A stretch of 64,000 nt of DNA from G020351775 sp039588335 (GTDB lineage: Bacteria; Gemmatimonadota; Gemmatimonadetes; Gemmatimonadales; GWC2-71-9): contig JBDGZZ010000002.1 of assembly GCA_039588335.1 (NCBI GenBank), forward strand, positions 5,478-69,477. Reading direction: 5' to 3'. Within the stretch, counting starts at the first letter, position 1, and every line of letters begins with the position of its first letter. Positions 35,496 through 44,621 of the stretch are shown piece after piece. Made by a program: the position numbers and the translations under genes. The notes beneath the pieces are model-generated. The model was not told the origin of the DNA, did no database searches, and was given only the letters and a program-made list of their open reading frames with translations.

Positions 35496-36280
35496 TGCGT
35501 ATAGCGCTTGCCCTGTTGGCCCTGTCACTCGGGAGTCTCAGCCTGAGAGCCCAGACCGATTCGTCCACTGTGGCCGCCTGGGCCAGGACATTTCAGGACG
35601 AAACTCTCATATACGAAGCCAAGTTCGGTTTCATCACCTTGGGCAGCGGCATGATGCACACCGCTGGCATCGACACCATCCGCGGAACGCCGGCGTTGCA
35701 CGTCGTCTTCGTGCTAAAAGGGGGTGGGTTCATCTACAGTCTGCACGATCGCATGGACTCGTGGATTGGAGTGGAGGACTTTGCTTCGAGACGTTTCGTG
35801 CAGGACTTCCACGAGCAAGGAGACACTCGCCTCACGGTGTGGGACATCTACCCGGATTCGGGATTCTTCGTCCAGGAAGGAGTCGACTCGATATTCCCGA
35901 CCTCGCCCAATCCGCTCGACGATTATGCCTTCTTCTACTTCGCTAGGACCTTGGACCTGCAACCGGGCGACACATTGGAATTCAACAATTACTTCCGTCC
36001 CGACCGGAACCCGGTGGTCCTCGAGGTTCTCGAGAGAGACACGCTCGATCTGCCCTCAGGAACTTTCCCCAGCATAGTAATCCACCCAGTCATCCAGGGC
36101 AGAGGCATTCTGGCCGAAGGCAAGGAAGCCCGAATGTGGATCAGCGACGACGATCGCCGCCTGATGGTGCAGCTCAAGGTGAAGTTCTCATTCGCCACAA
36201 TCACGCTGCGACTCAAGAGCATCGAGGATGCTCCACCACCCGAGATGCTGCTGAAGCCGGGCAAAGAGTCAAACCCCTGA
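35492..36280 (+). CDS. DUF3108 family exported protein
   Basis: 262 residues with a signal peptide (MMRIALALLALSLGSLSLRA). The mature part has YEAKFGFITLGSGMMHTAGI, MDSWIGVEDFASRRF and IVIHPVIQGRGILAEGKEAR followed by WISDDDRRLMVQLKVK, the typical DUF3108 progression of lipocalin-like strands. Probably periplasmic; function unknown. Translationally coupled to the glycosyltransferase gene. Confidence 0.82.
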   Translation: MMRIALALLALSLGSLSLRAQTDSSTVAAWARTFQDETLIYEAKFGFITLGSGMMHTAGIDTIRGTPALHVVFVLKGGGFIYSLHDRMDSWIGVEDFASRRFVQDFHEQGDTRLTVWDIYPDSGFFVQEGVDSIFPTSPNPLDDYAFFYFARTLDLQPGDTLEFNNYFRPDRNPVVLEVLERDTLDLPSGTFPSIVIHPVIQGRGILAEGKEARMWISDDDRRLMVQLKVKFSFATITLRLKSIEDAPPPEMLLKPGKESNP

Positions 36281-36288
36281 CCTAGACA

Positions 36289-36318
36289 TAAAAAAAAGGA
36301 GCCAGCACGGCAGGCTCC
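36289..36318 (-). terminator. Intrinsic terminator of the small membrane gene
   Basis: GGAGCC/GGCTCC stem (36298-36303 with 36313-36318), 9-base loop; the minus-strand RNA continues into eight or nine U. It serves the gene at 36340-36561 and lies just past the convergent DUF3108 stop. Confidence 0.8.
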
Positions 36319-36339
36319 TTACCGGCACCCACTCCGAGA

Positions 36340-36561
36340 CTACTCGCTCGCCTCGGCGTTACCGTTTATCGTCTCTTTCACCTTGCTTGCAGTCTTCGGG
36401 CTGATGACTTTAAGTACCAGGTAGACTACGAACCCGATCGCCGCAAGCCATAGTAGCGACGTGAGCAGCGAGAAGGCGAAACCCAGTACGCCAACGAGCA
36501 ACTTGAACGCCACCATGCCGATGACAGCGAGTATGGAATACCCAACCAAAGTCCGAGCCAT
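36340..36561 (-). CDS. Small membrane protein
   Basis: 73 residues with two hydrophobic stretches (YSILAVIGMVAFKLLVGVLG and LLWLAAIGFVVYLVLKVI) and a polar tail. Family unknown. Followed by a good terminator, which supports it as a real gene. Confidence 0.7.
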   Translation of the reverse strand: MARTLVGYSILAVIGMVAFKLLVGVLGFAFSLLTSLLWLAAIGFVVYLVLKVISPKTASKVKETINGNAEASE

Positions 36562-36637
36562 GGAATCTCCGTCGCTTGCTTTCTGGAAGTCTCTACGAAG
36601 GTATGTTTAGATAGGTTTCACTGTAAGGTGATCCGAA

Positions 36638-37747
36638 ATGACCCATCCTGACGTCCTGGTTGTTGGAGGCGGAGTCATCGGCGCGGCGTGCGCCCGCGCG
36701 CTTTCGCATCAAGGCACCAAGGTCCTACTCGTCGACTCCGGATCCCAGCGCGGTGCAGCATCTCTAATTGCGGCCGGAATGCTCGCGCCTCTTGCGGAGG
36801 CTGCCGCGCAAGATCCCCTGCTCGGACTGGCTGTCCGTGCTCGAGACCTGTACGTGGAGCTGGCCCCCACCCTGCTAGAGGAAACGGGCGTAGACATCGG
36901 GATATGGAACGAAGGCATCCTGCAGGTAGCCTTCACGGAGGAAGAAGTCGCCAAGACCAAGAGTGAGGTGGCCTGGCAGCGTCAGAGCGGATTCACCTCA
37001 GAGTGGCTGTCACCAGACGAAGTGCGCGAGCAAGCGCCCGGTATATCGGAGGAGGTCCTCGGGGCTGCGTATGCCCCGGAGGACGGATCGGTAGATGCAG
37101 TTGCACTGCTCGACGCCATGATCAAGAGCGCCGAGGCAAAGGGCACCGAAGTGGTGCGAGACAAGACCGTACAGGACGTCCTCATCGCGGACGGCCATGT
37201 GGAGGGCGTGAAGACGTCGACCGGTACGCTGCACGCCGGCGCGGTGGTCATTGCCGCAGGAGCGTGGGCCGGCACCATCGGAGGAATGCCACGTCCGCTG
37301 ACCGTTGAGCCGATTCGGGGGCAGATAGCGGCACTGGATTGGCCCGTCGAGGAACCGCGTGCCATCGTGTACGGCGCTGGCGGATACGTCCTGGCTCACG
37401 GTCCCGTGCTACTGGCCGGCTCGACAATGGAGCATGCTGGCTTTGACGCGTCGGTGACGGAAGAAGGTCTGGCACGTATTCAACGGGCCGCTACCCGCAT
37501 CTATCCCTCTTTGGAGGGAGGAGAAGTCAAACACAGTTGGGCCGGGCTACGTCCGATGACCCCGGACGGAATGCCCATCGTCGGGCCCGACCCCCGCGTC
37601 GAAGGACTGTGGTACGCAACGGGACATGGCCGTAACGGCATTCTCCTAGCCGGATGCACGGGCGAACTGCTGGCACAACTCCATGCCGGCCAGACTGTGG
37701 ATTACGACCTGAGTCCGATCACACCCGCCCGCTTCTGGAACTGGTAG
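36638..37747 (+). CDS. thiO: Glycine oxidase ThiO (FAD-dependent)
   Basis: 369 residues of the DAO family. FAD motif VVGGGVIGAACARAL near 6-20, RGAASLIAAGMLAPLAEA, and the C-terminal HSWAGLRPMTPDGMPIVGP then GHGRNGILLA, the usual glycine oxidase/D-amino acid oxidase signature. ThiO oxidises glycine to dehydroglycine for thiazole synthesis. No other thiamine gene is present and no TPP riboswitch is seen, so another amine or amino acid substrate is possible. AAGGTG precedes the ATG. Confidence 0.85.
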   Translation: MTHPDVLVVGGGVIGAACARALSHQGTKVLLVDSGSQRGAASLIAAGMLAPLAEAAAQDPLLGLAVRARDLYVELAPTLLEETGVDIGIWNEGILQVAFTEEEVAKTKSEVAWQRQSGFTSEWLSPDEVREQAPGISEEVLGAAYAPEDGSVDAVALLDAMIKSAEAKGTEVVRDKTVQDVLIADGHVEGVKTSTGTLHAGAVVIAAGAWAGTIGGMPRPLTVEPIRGQIAALDWPVEEPRAIVYGAGGYVLAHGPVLLAGSTMEHAGFDASVTEEGLARIQRAATRIYPSLEGGEVKHSWAGLRPMTPDGMPIVGPDPRVEGLWYATGHGRNGILLAGCTGELLAQLHAGQTVDYDLSPITPARFWNW

Positions 37748-37772
37748 ATAACGAGCCCTCAGGCTGCTGTTT

Positions 37773-37804
37773 GTCCATTTTCAACCAAATGGTTGAAAAT
37801 GGAC
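37773..37804. promoter_or_regulatory. Perfect 14-base inverted repeat upstream of lipA
   Basis: GTCCATTTTCAACC and GGTTGAAAATGGAC flank a 4-base AAAT centre. There is no T-run after it, so a regulator-binding operator is more likely than a terminator. The TCAACC-N4-GGTTGA core resembles operators of winged-helix (ArsR-type) repressors; that link is a guess. Confidence 0.55.
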
Positions 37805-37852
37805 GATTCGCGCTGGTATAGGTACTCGCCGGTGGGTATGTTTACGACCGCC

Positions 37853-38767
37853 ATGGATCCTGTCCAACTAACTACCGCCCACGCCAAGGCCCCGGCCGCG
37901 ATCCCTGAACGCAAGCCGCCGTGGCTCAAGGTGAAGGCTCCCGGAGGGCAGAACTACGCCGAGGTACGGCGGCTGATGCGCGAGCTGAGGCTCCACACAG
38001 TGTGCGAGGAGGCTCATTGCCCCAACGTGGGTGAATGTTGGAACCATCGCGCAGCAACTTTCATGATCCTGGGAGATGTTTGCACGCGCAACTGCGCCTA
38101 CTGCGCGGTGGCTCATGGCACGCCGCCGCAATACGACCCTGATGAGCCTGTACGGCTAGCCGAAGCCGTCACAGCGATGAAGTTGGAGCACGTCGTCATT
38201 ACCAGTGTAGACAGGGATGACTTGCCAGATGGCGGTGCCGAGATCTTCGCAGGCTGCGTGCAGGAGATAAGGAATCGGCTCCCGAACACTTCAGTCGAGG
38301 TTCTCATCCCCGACTTCAAGGGTTCAGACCGCGCGCTTGGAGTCGTGCTCGACGCCGAGCCCCATATTCTCAACCACAACTTGGAAACTGTGGAGAGGCT
38401 GTACCCTCTGGTGCGGCCAGGGGGCCGCTACCTCCGGGCGCTTCGCCTGCTGCGCCGGGCCAAAGAGATCAAGCCCGGGCAGCTCACCAAGTCAGGTATC
38501 ATCTGTGGCATGGGGGAGGAATGGGATGAACTGTTGGGAGCGATGAGTGCCCTGCGTTCCGTGGATGTGGACATCATTACCTTGGGTCAGTACCTGCGCC
38601 CTTCTGGGAGTCATCTGGCGGTGTCGCGGTTTTACACGCCCGAAGAGTTCGACCAACTCAGGAGCAAGGGTCTGGAGATCGGATTCAAGCACGTTGAGGC
38701 CGGTCCACTAGTACGGTCGTCATACCACGCCTGGGATCAAGCCAAACAAGCGACAGCAGCAGTCTGA
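37853..38767 (+). CDS. lipA: Lipoyl synthase (radical SAM)
   Basis: Inserts two sulfurs into octanoyl-E2 or octanoyl-GcvH. About 304 residues with both clusters: auxiliary C-x4-C-x5-C in CEEAHCPNVGEC, radical SAM CxxxCxxC in CTRNCAYC, and the C-terminal RSSYHA whose Ser ligates the auxiliary cluster. Starts at 37838 or 37853 (both ATG) are possible; neither has an ideal ribosome site. Lies between the inverted repeat and the pyruvate dehydrogenase genes. Confidence 0.95.
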   Translation: MDPVQLTTAHAKAPAAIPERKPPWLKVKAPGGQNYAEVRRLMRELRLHTVCEEAHCPNVGECWNHRAATFMILGDVCTRNCAYCAVAHGTPPQYDPDEPVRLAEAVTAMKLEHVVITSVDRDDLPDGGAEIFAGCVQEIRNRLPNTSVEVLIPDFKGSDRALGVVLDAEPHILNHNLETVERLYPLVRPGGRYLRALRLLRRAKEIKPGQLTKSGIICGMGEEWDELLGAMSALRSVDVDIITLGQYLRPSGSHLAVSRFYTPEEFDQLRSKGLEIGFKHVEAGPLVRSSYHAWDQAKQATAAV

Positions 38768-38788
38768 GACACTTCTGGAGACATATAG

Positions 38789-39787
38789 ATGGCGCAGTCA
38801 GCTAAGGTATCAAAGCTCGACACAGATCGGGTGGAATTCTACACGGAACTCCTGCGGCAGATGTGTCTCATCCGGCGCTTCGAGGAACGTGCAGGTGAGT
38901 CATATGCCTTGGGCAAGATCGGAGGGTTCTGCCACCTTTACATCGGCCAAGAGGCGGTGGCGGTGGGTGCGATTGCCGCACTCCATAGAGACGATTACGT
39001 GATGGGGAGCTATCGCGACCACGGTCACGCCCTGGCTCTGGGCATGACTTCCCGCAGCGTGATGGCAGAGCTATACGGCAAGGTCACCGGCTGTTCACGT
39101 GGCAAGGGCGGCTCCATGCACCTATTCAGCGTGGAACGCCAGTATCTAGGTGGGCATGCTATCGTGGGTGGCCATATCCCATTGGTCACAGGGGCTGCCT
39201 TCGCAATCAAGTATCGCGGAGAGCACAGGGTCGCACTTGGTTTCTTTGGAGAAGCCGCCGTCAACAACGGTGCGTTTCATGAGGCACTCAACATGGCTGC
39301 CGTCTGGAAGCTCCCTGCGATTTTCGTTGCCGAGAACAACCGTTACGGCATGGGCACGGCAACGGAACGTGCTTCGGCAGTGTACGACGTGGCCACCCGC
39401 GCCTGCTCCTACGACATGGACCAAGAGATGGTCGATGGCATGGATGTTCTGGCTGTACATGGGGCAGTGTCACGTGCGATCGATCGTGCCCGAGAGGAAA
39501 AACTTCCGACTCTCGTCGAAGCCCGAACATATCGCTTCATGGGGCACTCGATGTCCGACCCCATCCACGGTCACTATCGAACCAAGGAAGAAATCGAGGA
39601 GCAGAGAAAAAAGGATCCTCTCCATTGGTTCCAGCACCGTCTCATGGAGGATGGTCTGCTCTCTGTCGAGCAATACGACGAGATGGAGCAACAGATAGCC
39701 GCAGAACTGGACGACGCCGTTGCCTTCGCCGATGAGAGCGCCGACCCCGACCCGTACGAACTCTACACCGACGTGTACCGGGACTGA
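38789..39787 (+). CDS. pdhA: Pyruvate dehydrogenase E1 component, alpha subunit
   Basis: 332 residues. Thiamine-diphosphate binding half of the heterotetrameric E1 that decarboxylates pyruvate. Seen: CLIRRFEERAGESYALGKI, GGSMHLF, and the TPP/Mg segment GFFGEAAVNNGAFHEALNMA, where the usual GDG reads GEA, followed by AENNRYGMGT and the phosphorylation-loop-like HSMSDP. First of pdhA-pdhB-pdhC-lpd. Confidence 0.94.
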   Translation: MAQSAKVSKLDTDRVEFYTELLRQMCLIRRFEERAGESYALGKIGGFCHLYIGQEAVAVGAIAALHRDDYVMGSYRDHGHALALGMTSRSVMAELYGKVTGCSRGKGGSMHLFSVERQYLGGHAIVGGHIPLVTGAAFAIKYRGEHRVALGFFGEAAVNNGAFHEALNMAAVWKLPAIFVAENNRYGMGTATERASAVYDVATRACSYDMDQEMVDGMDVLAVHGAVSRAIDRAREEKLPTLVEARTYRFMGHSMSDPIHGHYRTKEEIEEQRKKDPLHWFQHRLMEDGLLSVEQYDEMEQQIAAELDDAVAFADESADPDPYELYTDVYRD

Positions 39788-39788
39788 T

Positions 39789-40772
39789 ATGCCGACCATC
39801 ACTTACCGCGATGCATTGAACCAAGCGCTCCAAGAGGAGATGGAGCGCGACCCTGACGTTTTTCTAATGGGTGAGGAAGTGGGTGTCTACCAGGGCGCGT
39901 ACAAGGTGAGCCGGGGGCTGCTGGACAAGTTCGGCGAGCAGAGAGTCGTGGACACCCCTATTACAGAGCTGGGCTTCGCGGGTGTGGGCGTGGGGGCAGC
40001 GATGGTTGGCCTCCGGCCGGTCATCGAATTCATGACGTGGAACTTCGCCTTGCTCGCGGTAGACCAGATCGTGAATTCGGCGGCCAAGATGCTCTATATG
40101 TCGGGCGGCCAGATCGGGGTGCCCATCGTCTTTCGAGGACCGGGCGGTGCGGCCTTGCAGTTGGCCGCCCAACATTCACAGGCGTTCGACAGCTGGTATG
40201 CCCACGTTCCGGGGCTCAAAGTCGTCGCTCCGTCGACACCGTACGATGCGAAGGGACTGCTCAAATCGGCGATCAGAGATGACAACCCCGTCATCTTCCT
40301 CGAGGGCGAGATGATGTACAACGCCAAGGGCGACGTTCCGGAAGGCGAATACACTCTCCCAATAGGACTGGCCGAAGTGAAGCTGGAGGGATCGGACGTG
40401 ACCCTGGTGTGCCATGCCAAAACTGTTTCAGTGGCGCAGAAGGCGGCCCATCAGCTAACGGACGAATATGGGATCTCCGCTGAAATCGTGGACCTACGCA
40501 CTATACGGCCGCTGGATGTGGATACCATCATCGACAGCGTTACGAAGACCAATAGGTGCGTGGTCGTCGAAGAAGGCTGGCCTTTTTGCGGCATTGGAGC
40601 GCAGGTGGTCGACTACATACAGCTTCATGCTTTCGACCATCTGGATGCGCCCGTGCAACGAGTGACACAGGCTGACGTGCCGATTCCGTATAACAAACGG
40701 TTGGAGAAGGCTGCCAAACCCAGCCCGGAGCGGGTGGTCGAGGCGGTTAAGCAGATCACTTACCTGGACTGA
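39789..40772 (+). CDS. pdhB: Pyruvate dehydrogenase E1 component, beta subunit
   Basis: 327 residues from ATG 39789, one base after the pdhA stop. Seen: TYRDALNQALQEEM, MGEEVGVYQGAYKVSRGL, PITELGFAGVGVGAA and EGWPFCGIGAQV. Completes E1 with PdhA. A longer frame back to 39720 lies within pdhA. Confidence 0.95.
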   Translation: MPTITYRDALNQALQEEMERDPDVFLMGEEVGVYQGAYKVSRGLLDKFGEQRVVDTPITELGFAGVGVGAAMVGLRPVIEFMTWNFALLAVDQIVNSAAKMLYMSGGQIGVPIVFRGPGGAALQLAAQHSQAFDSWYAHVPGLKVVAPSTPYDAKGLLKSAIRDDNPVIFLEGEMMYNAKGDVPEGEYTLPIGLAEVKLEGSDVTLVCHAKTVSVAQKAAHQLTDEYGISAEIVDLRTIRPLDVDTIIDSVTKTNRCVVVEEGWPFCGIGAQVVDYIQLHAFDHLDAPVQRVTQADVPIPYNKRLEKAAKPSPERVVEAVKQITYLD

Positions 40773-40791
40773 CCAGCAACACGGATCCGAG

Positions 40792-42018
40792 ATGGCGACC
40801 AAAGTCTACATGGAAGCGCTCTCTCCGACGATGGAGGAGGGACGCATCGTAAACTGGCTCAAGAAAGAAGGAGACCCGGTCACGGATGGGGATATCCTGG
40901 CTGAAGTTGAGACCGACAAGGCCATCATGGAACTGCAGGCCCGTGGCGAGGGCACGCTGCGCAAAGTGCTCGCCGAGGACGGATCGACCGTTGAAGTCGG
41001 CACACTAATCGGAGTGATAGCAGCGGCCGATGAGGACATCACCTCTATTCTGGAGAAAACAGGAGCTGTGGCAGGCGCTGCAGAGCCGGCGACGGGGGAC
41101 GGTGTCACTTCGGGCAGTGTGGCGCCCGTTGCAGCGGTAGCGATGCCGGCAACCGCCCAACAGACGTTGGCCCCTGAAGATCGCGTCAAGTCATCACCGT
41201 TAGCTCGCCGCCTCGCTAGGGAGAGACAGATCGATCTCCGTGTCGTTCAAGGCACGGGGCCCGGCGGTCGGATCACCAAGCGAGATGTGGAGGCGTCTGT
41301 ACCAGGTGCACGCCACGTCGTTTCCACGACAGGACCCGCGTACGAGGACAAGCCACTTACGCAGATCCGCAAGACGATAGCGACGCGTCTGGCAGCATCA
41401 ATCGGCCCGGTTCCACACTTCTTTCTGACCGCAGAAATTGACATGGAGCGTACGGCTGAAGCGCGGGAAGCACTGAATGCCATTAAGGATGCACCACGAG
41501 TCTCATTCAACGACATCATCATAAAAGTCGTGGCCGAGGCGCTGCGTCAGCATCCGGAGTGCAACGCATGGTGGCAGGACGACTACATCCGCTATTTCAA
41601 TGAGGTGCACATTTCGATGGCCGTGAGCGTAGAAGAAGGTCTGATCACGCCGGTCATACGAAATGCGCACGTCAAGTCTCTGCGCGAGATCGCATCAGAG
41701 GGACGCGAGCTTGCACAGCGGGCACGGGAGCGAAGACTCAGGCCCGAGGAATACTACGGAGGTACGTTCTCGATCTCGAATCTGGGAATGTTCGACATCG
41801 ACCAGTTCACAGCGGTGATCAACCCACCCGAGGCCGGCATCCTAGCGGTCGGGTCCGTCGCCGATCGCCCCGTGATCGTAAACGGGGAAGTAACCGTACG
41901 CAAACGAATGCGGGTCACTATGAGCTGCGATCATCGGGTCATCGATGGTGCAACAGGTGCGCGTTTCCTACAGACAGTGAGACGCATGTTGGAGAACCCA
42001 CTAGCGCTTGTGTGGTAG
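40792..42018 (+). CDS. pdhC: Dihydrolipoamide acetyltransferase (PDH E2)
   Basis: 408 residues. One N-terminal lipoyl domain with the modified lysine in ETDKAIMEL near 43, an Ala/Pro/Thr-rich linker (about 100-130), a peripheral subunit-binding domain with SSPLARRLARERQIDLR near 132 and the catalytic domain ending in DHRVIDGATGARFL. Transfers acetyl from lipoyl to CoA. Its lipoyl group would be made by LipB/LipA in the same cluster. Confidence 0.95.
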   Translation: MATKVYMEALSPTMEEGRIVNWLKKEGDPVTDGDILAEVETDKAIMELQARGEGTLRKVLAEDGSTVEVGTLIGVIAAADEDITSILEKTGAVAGAAEPATGDGVTSGSVAPVAAVAMPATAQQTLAPEDRVKSSPLARRLARERQIDLRVVQGTGPGGRITKRDVEASVPGARHVVSTTGPAYEDKPLTQIRKTIATRLAASIGPVPHFFLTAEIDMERTAEAREALNAIKDAPRVSFNDIIIKVVAEALRQHPECNAWWQDDYIRYFNEVHISMAVSVEEGLITPVIRNAHVKSLREIASEGRELAQRARERRLRPEEYYGGTFSISNLGMFDIDQFTAVINPPEAGILAVGSVADRPVIVNGEVTVRKRMRVTMSCDHRVIDGATGARFLQTVRRMLENPLALVW

Positions 42019-42070
42019 TCGCTGGCGGTTCCACATTCACAGCTAACGATCACAGACCGGACACTGAGCC

Positions 42071-43465
42071 GTGCCAGACAACTTTGACGTAATCATCCTA
42101 GGCGGTGGTCCCGCTGGATACGTTTGCGCGATTCGAGCTAGCCAACTAGGGCTCAACACAGCCGTGGTCGAACGCGACAAATTGGGCGGCGTATGTGTGA
42201 ATGTCGGGTGCATCCCCAGCAAAGCGCTGCTACATAGTGCGTATGTTGCCAACCTCATCAGCCATGATGCCGAGACTCTGGGCATCGAAGTCGGCAGCGT
42301 GAAGCTCAATTTCGGAGCAGCGATCAAGCATTCACGCCAAGTGAGCGAACAGAACTCGAAGGGCGTAGGGTTCCTGTTGAAGAAGAACAAGGTCACGGTC
42401 CTCTCAGGAGAGGGCCACCTCCAGCCTGGCAAGAAGGTACGGGTGGGAGACAAGACCTATACCGCCAATAAGGGTGTCGTCATAGCAACGGGCAGCAGAG
42501 TGAAGGGCCTGCCGCAAGTAGGGCTCGAGATTGACAGAACCCTCGTGATCTCGACCGATGAGGCGCTATTCCTCAAGGACGCACCCGAGTCGATCGCGAT
42601 CGTTGGTGCGGGGGCCGTGGGCATGGAGTTCGCTGATATCTTCAACGCGTTTGGCTCCAAGGTTTCAATAATTGAGGTACTGCCCCGCATCCTCCCGCTC
42701 GAGGACGCCGACTCGTCGGCAGCTCTCAGTCGCGCCTACAAGAAACGAAGGATAGAGGTTTTGGCAGGAGCGGGAGTGAAGGGCGCAAAGGTGGCGAAGA
42801 CGAGCGTCACGCTCGAGATCGAGAAGGATGGCAAAGCGAAGAGTATCGAAGTCGAGAAGGTACTCATAGCGGCCGGGCGGGGCCTCAACGTCGAGAGAAT
42901 CGGCCTGGAAGAAGTCGGTGTGAAGTTGGGTGGTGATGGGTTCGTCAAAGTCGATGGAAATCTCCAGACCACGGCAAAGGGATACTATTGCATAGGAGAC
43001 ATCGCGGGACCACCTATGCTGGCCCATAAGGGCAGTCGCGAAGGCGTGTTCGTTGCCGAGCTGATGGCCGGCAAGAAACCGCACCCGATCAAGTATGACA
43101 ACATACCGAGCGTCACATACTGCCATCCCGAAGTTGCCAGTATTGGGCTCACTGAAGACCAGTGCAACGAGAAGAAGCTGGATTATGTCGTAGGCAAGTT
43201 CCCGCTCACGGCAAACGGAAGAGCGCGGGCCGCCATGGAGACAGACGGATTCGTCAAGATCATCCGTGAAAAGAAGTACAGTGAGATACTCGGTGCGCAC
43301 ATCGTCGCATCACACGCAAGCGAGCTGATTCACGAACTCGTCGTGGCCCGAGAGAACGAGTACACCGTGGAGGAAGTGGACCTCGCGATTCATGCCCACC
43401 CCACGTTGTCAGAGGCCGTGGCCGAAGCCGCGCTCGATTCGCTGGGTCGCGTGATCCACACCTGA
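42071..43465 (+). CDS. lpd: Dihydrolipoyl dehydrogenase (E3)
   Basis: 464 residues. FAD motif ILGGGPAGYVCAIRA, redox disulfide CVNVGCIPSKALL, NAD motif IVGAGAVGMEFADIF, and the C-terminal active-site HAHPTLSEAV. Reoxidises dihydrolipoyl groups of E2 and GcvH using NAD+. GTG start at 42071. Confidence 0.97.
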   Translation: MPDNFDVIILGGGPAGYVCAIRASQLGLNTAVVERDKLGGVCVNVGCIPSKALLHSAYVANLISHDAETLGIEVGSVKLNFGAAIKHSRQVSEQNSKGVGFLLKKNKVTVLSGEGHLQPGKKVRVGDKTYTANKGVVIATGSRVKGLPQVGLEIDRTLVISTDEALFLKDAPESIAIVGAGAVGMEFADIFNAFGSKVSIIEVLPRILPLEDADSSAALSRAYKKRRIEVLAGAGVKGAKVAKTSVTLEIEKDGKAKSIEVEKVLIAAGRGLNVERIGLEEVGVKLGGDGFVKVDGNLQTTAKGYYCIGDIAGPPMLAHKGSREGVFVAELMAGKKPHPIKYDNIPSVTYCHPEVASIGLTEDQCNEKKLDYVVGKFPLTANGRARAAMETDGFVKIIREKKYSEILGAHIVASHASELIHELVVARENEYTVEEVDLAIHAHPTLSEAVAEAALDSLGRVIHT

Positions 43466-43468
43466 CAA

Positions 43469-43876
43469 TTGCCCGGCACGAAGGATCCCGTCGGCCTCAC
43501 CCTAGCCAGCCTCGCTGCGGGCTCCACTACAGGAGCCGCAACAATTACTGCAGGTATGATCGGGCTCCGAACCCTGCAGTCCTCGCGCGGCGCGGAGCAA
43601 TCGGTCGATATCGGCTTCGCCGTGATCTGGGGCTCTCTCATTCTCGGCATAACCGCCGCGGTGATCACGGGCTGGACACTCACAAGGACGCTCGATGATA
43701 CCTGGCGCCGTGGTGTTGTGGGAGCGCTCTCCGTGTTCGGTACGGCATTGCTCTCAGCGCTAGGGATGCCGGCTGACATGCTGGGCGGCCGGGCTGGACT
43801 CATAGTCTACCTTTTCGCAATGCTCACCGCCGCGATATATACGCACTCCGTAGCACGCCGCGCCGCATCAACATGA
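43469..43876 (+). CDS. Small integral membrane protein
   Basis: 135 residues with about four hydrophobic helices (LTLASLAAGSTTGAATIT, IGFAVIWGSLILGITAAVIT, GVVGALSVFGTALLSALG, GLIVYLFAMLTAAIYT). Family not recognised. The TTG at 43469 is weak as a start; GTG or later codons are possible. Its stop overlaps the lipB start (ATGA), so it is in the PDH-lipB transcript. Confidence 0.55.
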   Translation: MPGTKDPVGLTLASLAAGSTTGAATITAGMIGLRTLQSSRGAEQSVDIGFAVIWGSLILGITAAVITGWTLTRTLDDTWRRGVVGALSVFGTALLSALGMPADMLGGRAGLIVYLFAMLTAAIYTHSVARRAAST

Positions 43877-44565
43877 GCACTGAACTCGCGGTTGTGGGCC
43901 TCGATCGCATGGCCTACGGCACTGCGCTTCAGCTGCAGCGCGATCTTGCCCACAAACGGATTGTGGGAGAGATCGAACGTGACATGCTGCTGCTGGTGGA
44001 ACATCCTCCGGTTGTCACGCTGGGCCGCACCTTCCAGGATCAACATCTCCCCACCTCACGCGAAGTCCTGGAAGCTCGCGGCATCGAACTGTTCGACATT
44101 GAGCGGGGTGGCGACGTCACTTTCCACGGCCCCGGCCAACTGGTGGGATACCCGATATTCGACCTCAAAGAGCACCGCGAGGACCTGCACTGGTTCTTGC
44201 GACAGATAGAGGAAAGCCTCATCCGCTCGCTTGCAGGCTTCGGCATCGGTGGGGAGCGAAAGGAGGGATATACCGGGGTCTGGACAGCCGATCGCAAGAT
44301 CGCGAGTATCGGCATTCACGTTAAGCAATGGGTCACGTGGCACGGATTCGCTCTCAATGTCACGACCGATCTGTCCTACTTCGACATCATCGTCCCCTGC
44401 GGCATATCCGATGTCGTAATGACCAGCATTCACCAAGAGTTGGCCGAACGTTCGCCGCGAGAACTGTGGGGGATGACGCTCAATCAAGTGGTGCTGGGGT
44501 TTGCCGAGGTATTTGAGATGGAACCGCAAATGACGGAATTGGGCACATTGGCAAAGGCTGACTAG
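43873..44565 (+). CDS. lipB: Octanoyl-[ACP]:protein octanoyltransferase
   Basis: Moves octanoate from acyl carrier protein to E2 or GcvH. 230 residues with HPPVVTLGR, GGDVTFHGPGQLVGYPIFDL, the catalytic Lys in DRKIASIGIHVKQWVTWHG and Cys in IIVPCGI. Coupled to the membrane protein gene. Together with lipA it gives a full de novo lipoylation route. Confidence 0.95.
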   Translation: MSTELAVVGLDRMAYGTALQLQRDLAHKRIVGEIERDMLLLVEHPPVVTLGRTFQDQHLPTSREVLEARGIELFDIERGGDVTFHGPGQLVGYPIFDLKEHREDLHWFLRQIEESLIRSLAGFGIGGERKEGYTGVWTADRKIASIGIHVKQWVTWHGFALNVTTDLSYFDIIVPCGISDVVMTSIHQELAERSPRELWGMTLNQVVLGFAEVFEMEPQMTELGTLAKAD

Positions 44566-44621
44566 TGGGGGAGAGAGGGGAGGAGATCACCATTCTCCTT
44601 CCCCTGCTTTCCCTACTTGCT

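Noticed and set aside
36562..36637. TPP riboswitch before thiO
   Set aside because: The 76-base gap lacks the conserved CUGAGA/thi-box elements.
44577..44604. Hairpin GGGGAGGAGA/TCTCCTTCCCC between lipB and the M20 gene as a terminator
   Set aside because: The stem has a bulge and no T-run follows on either strand.
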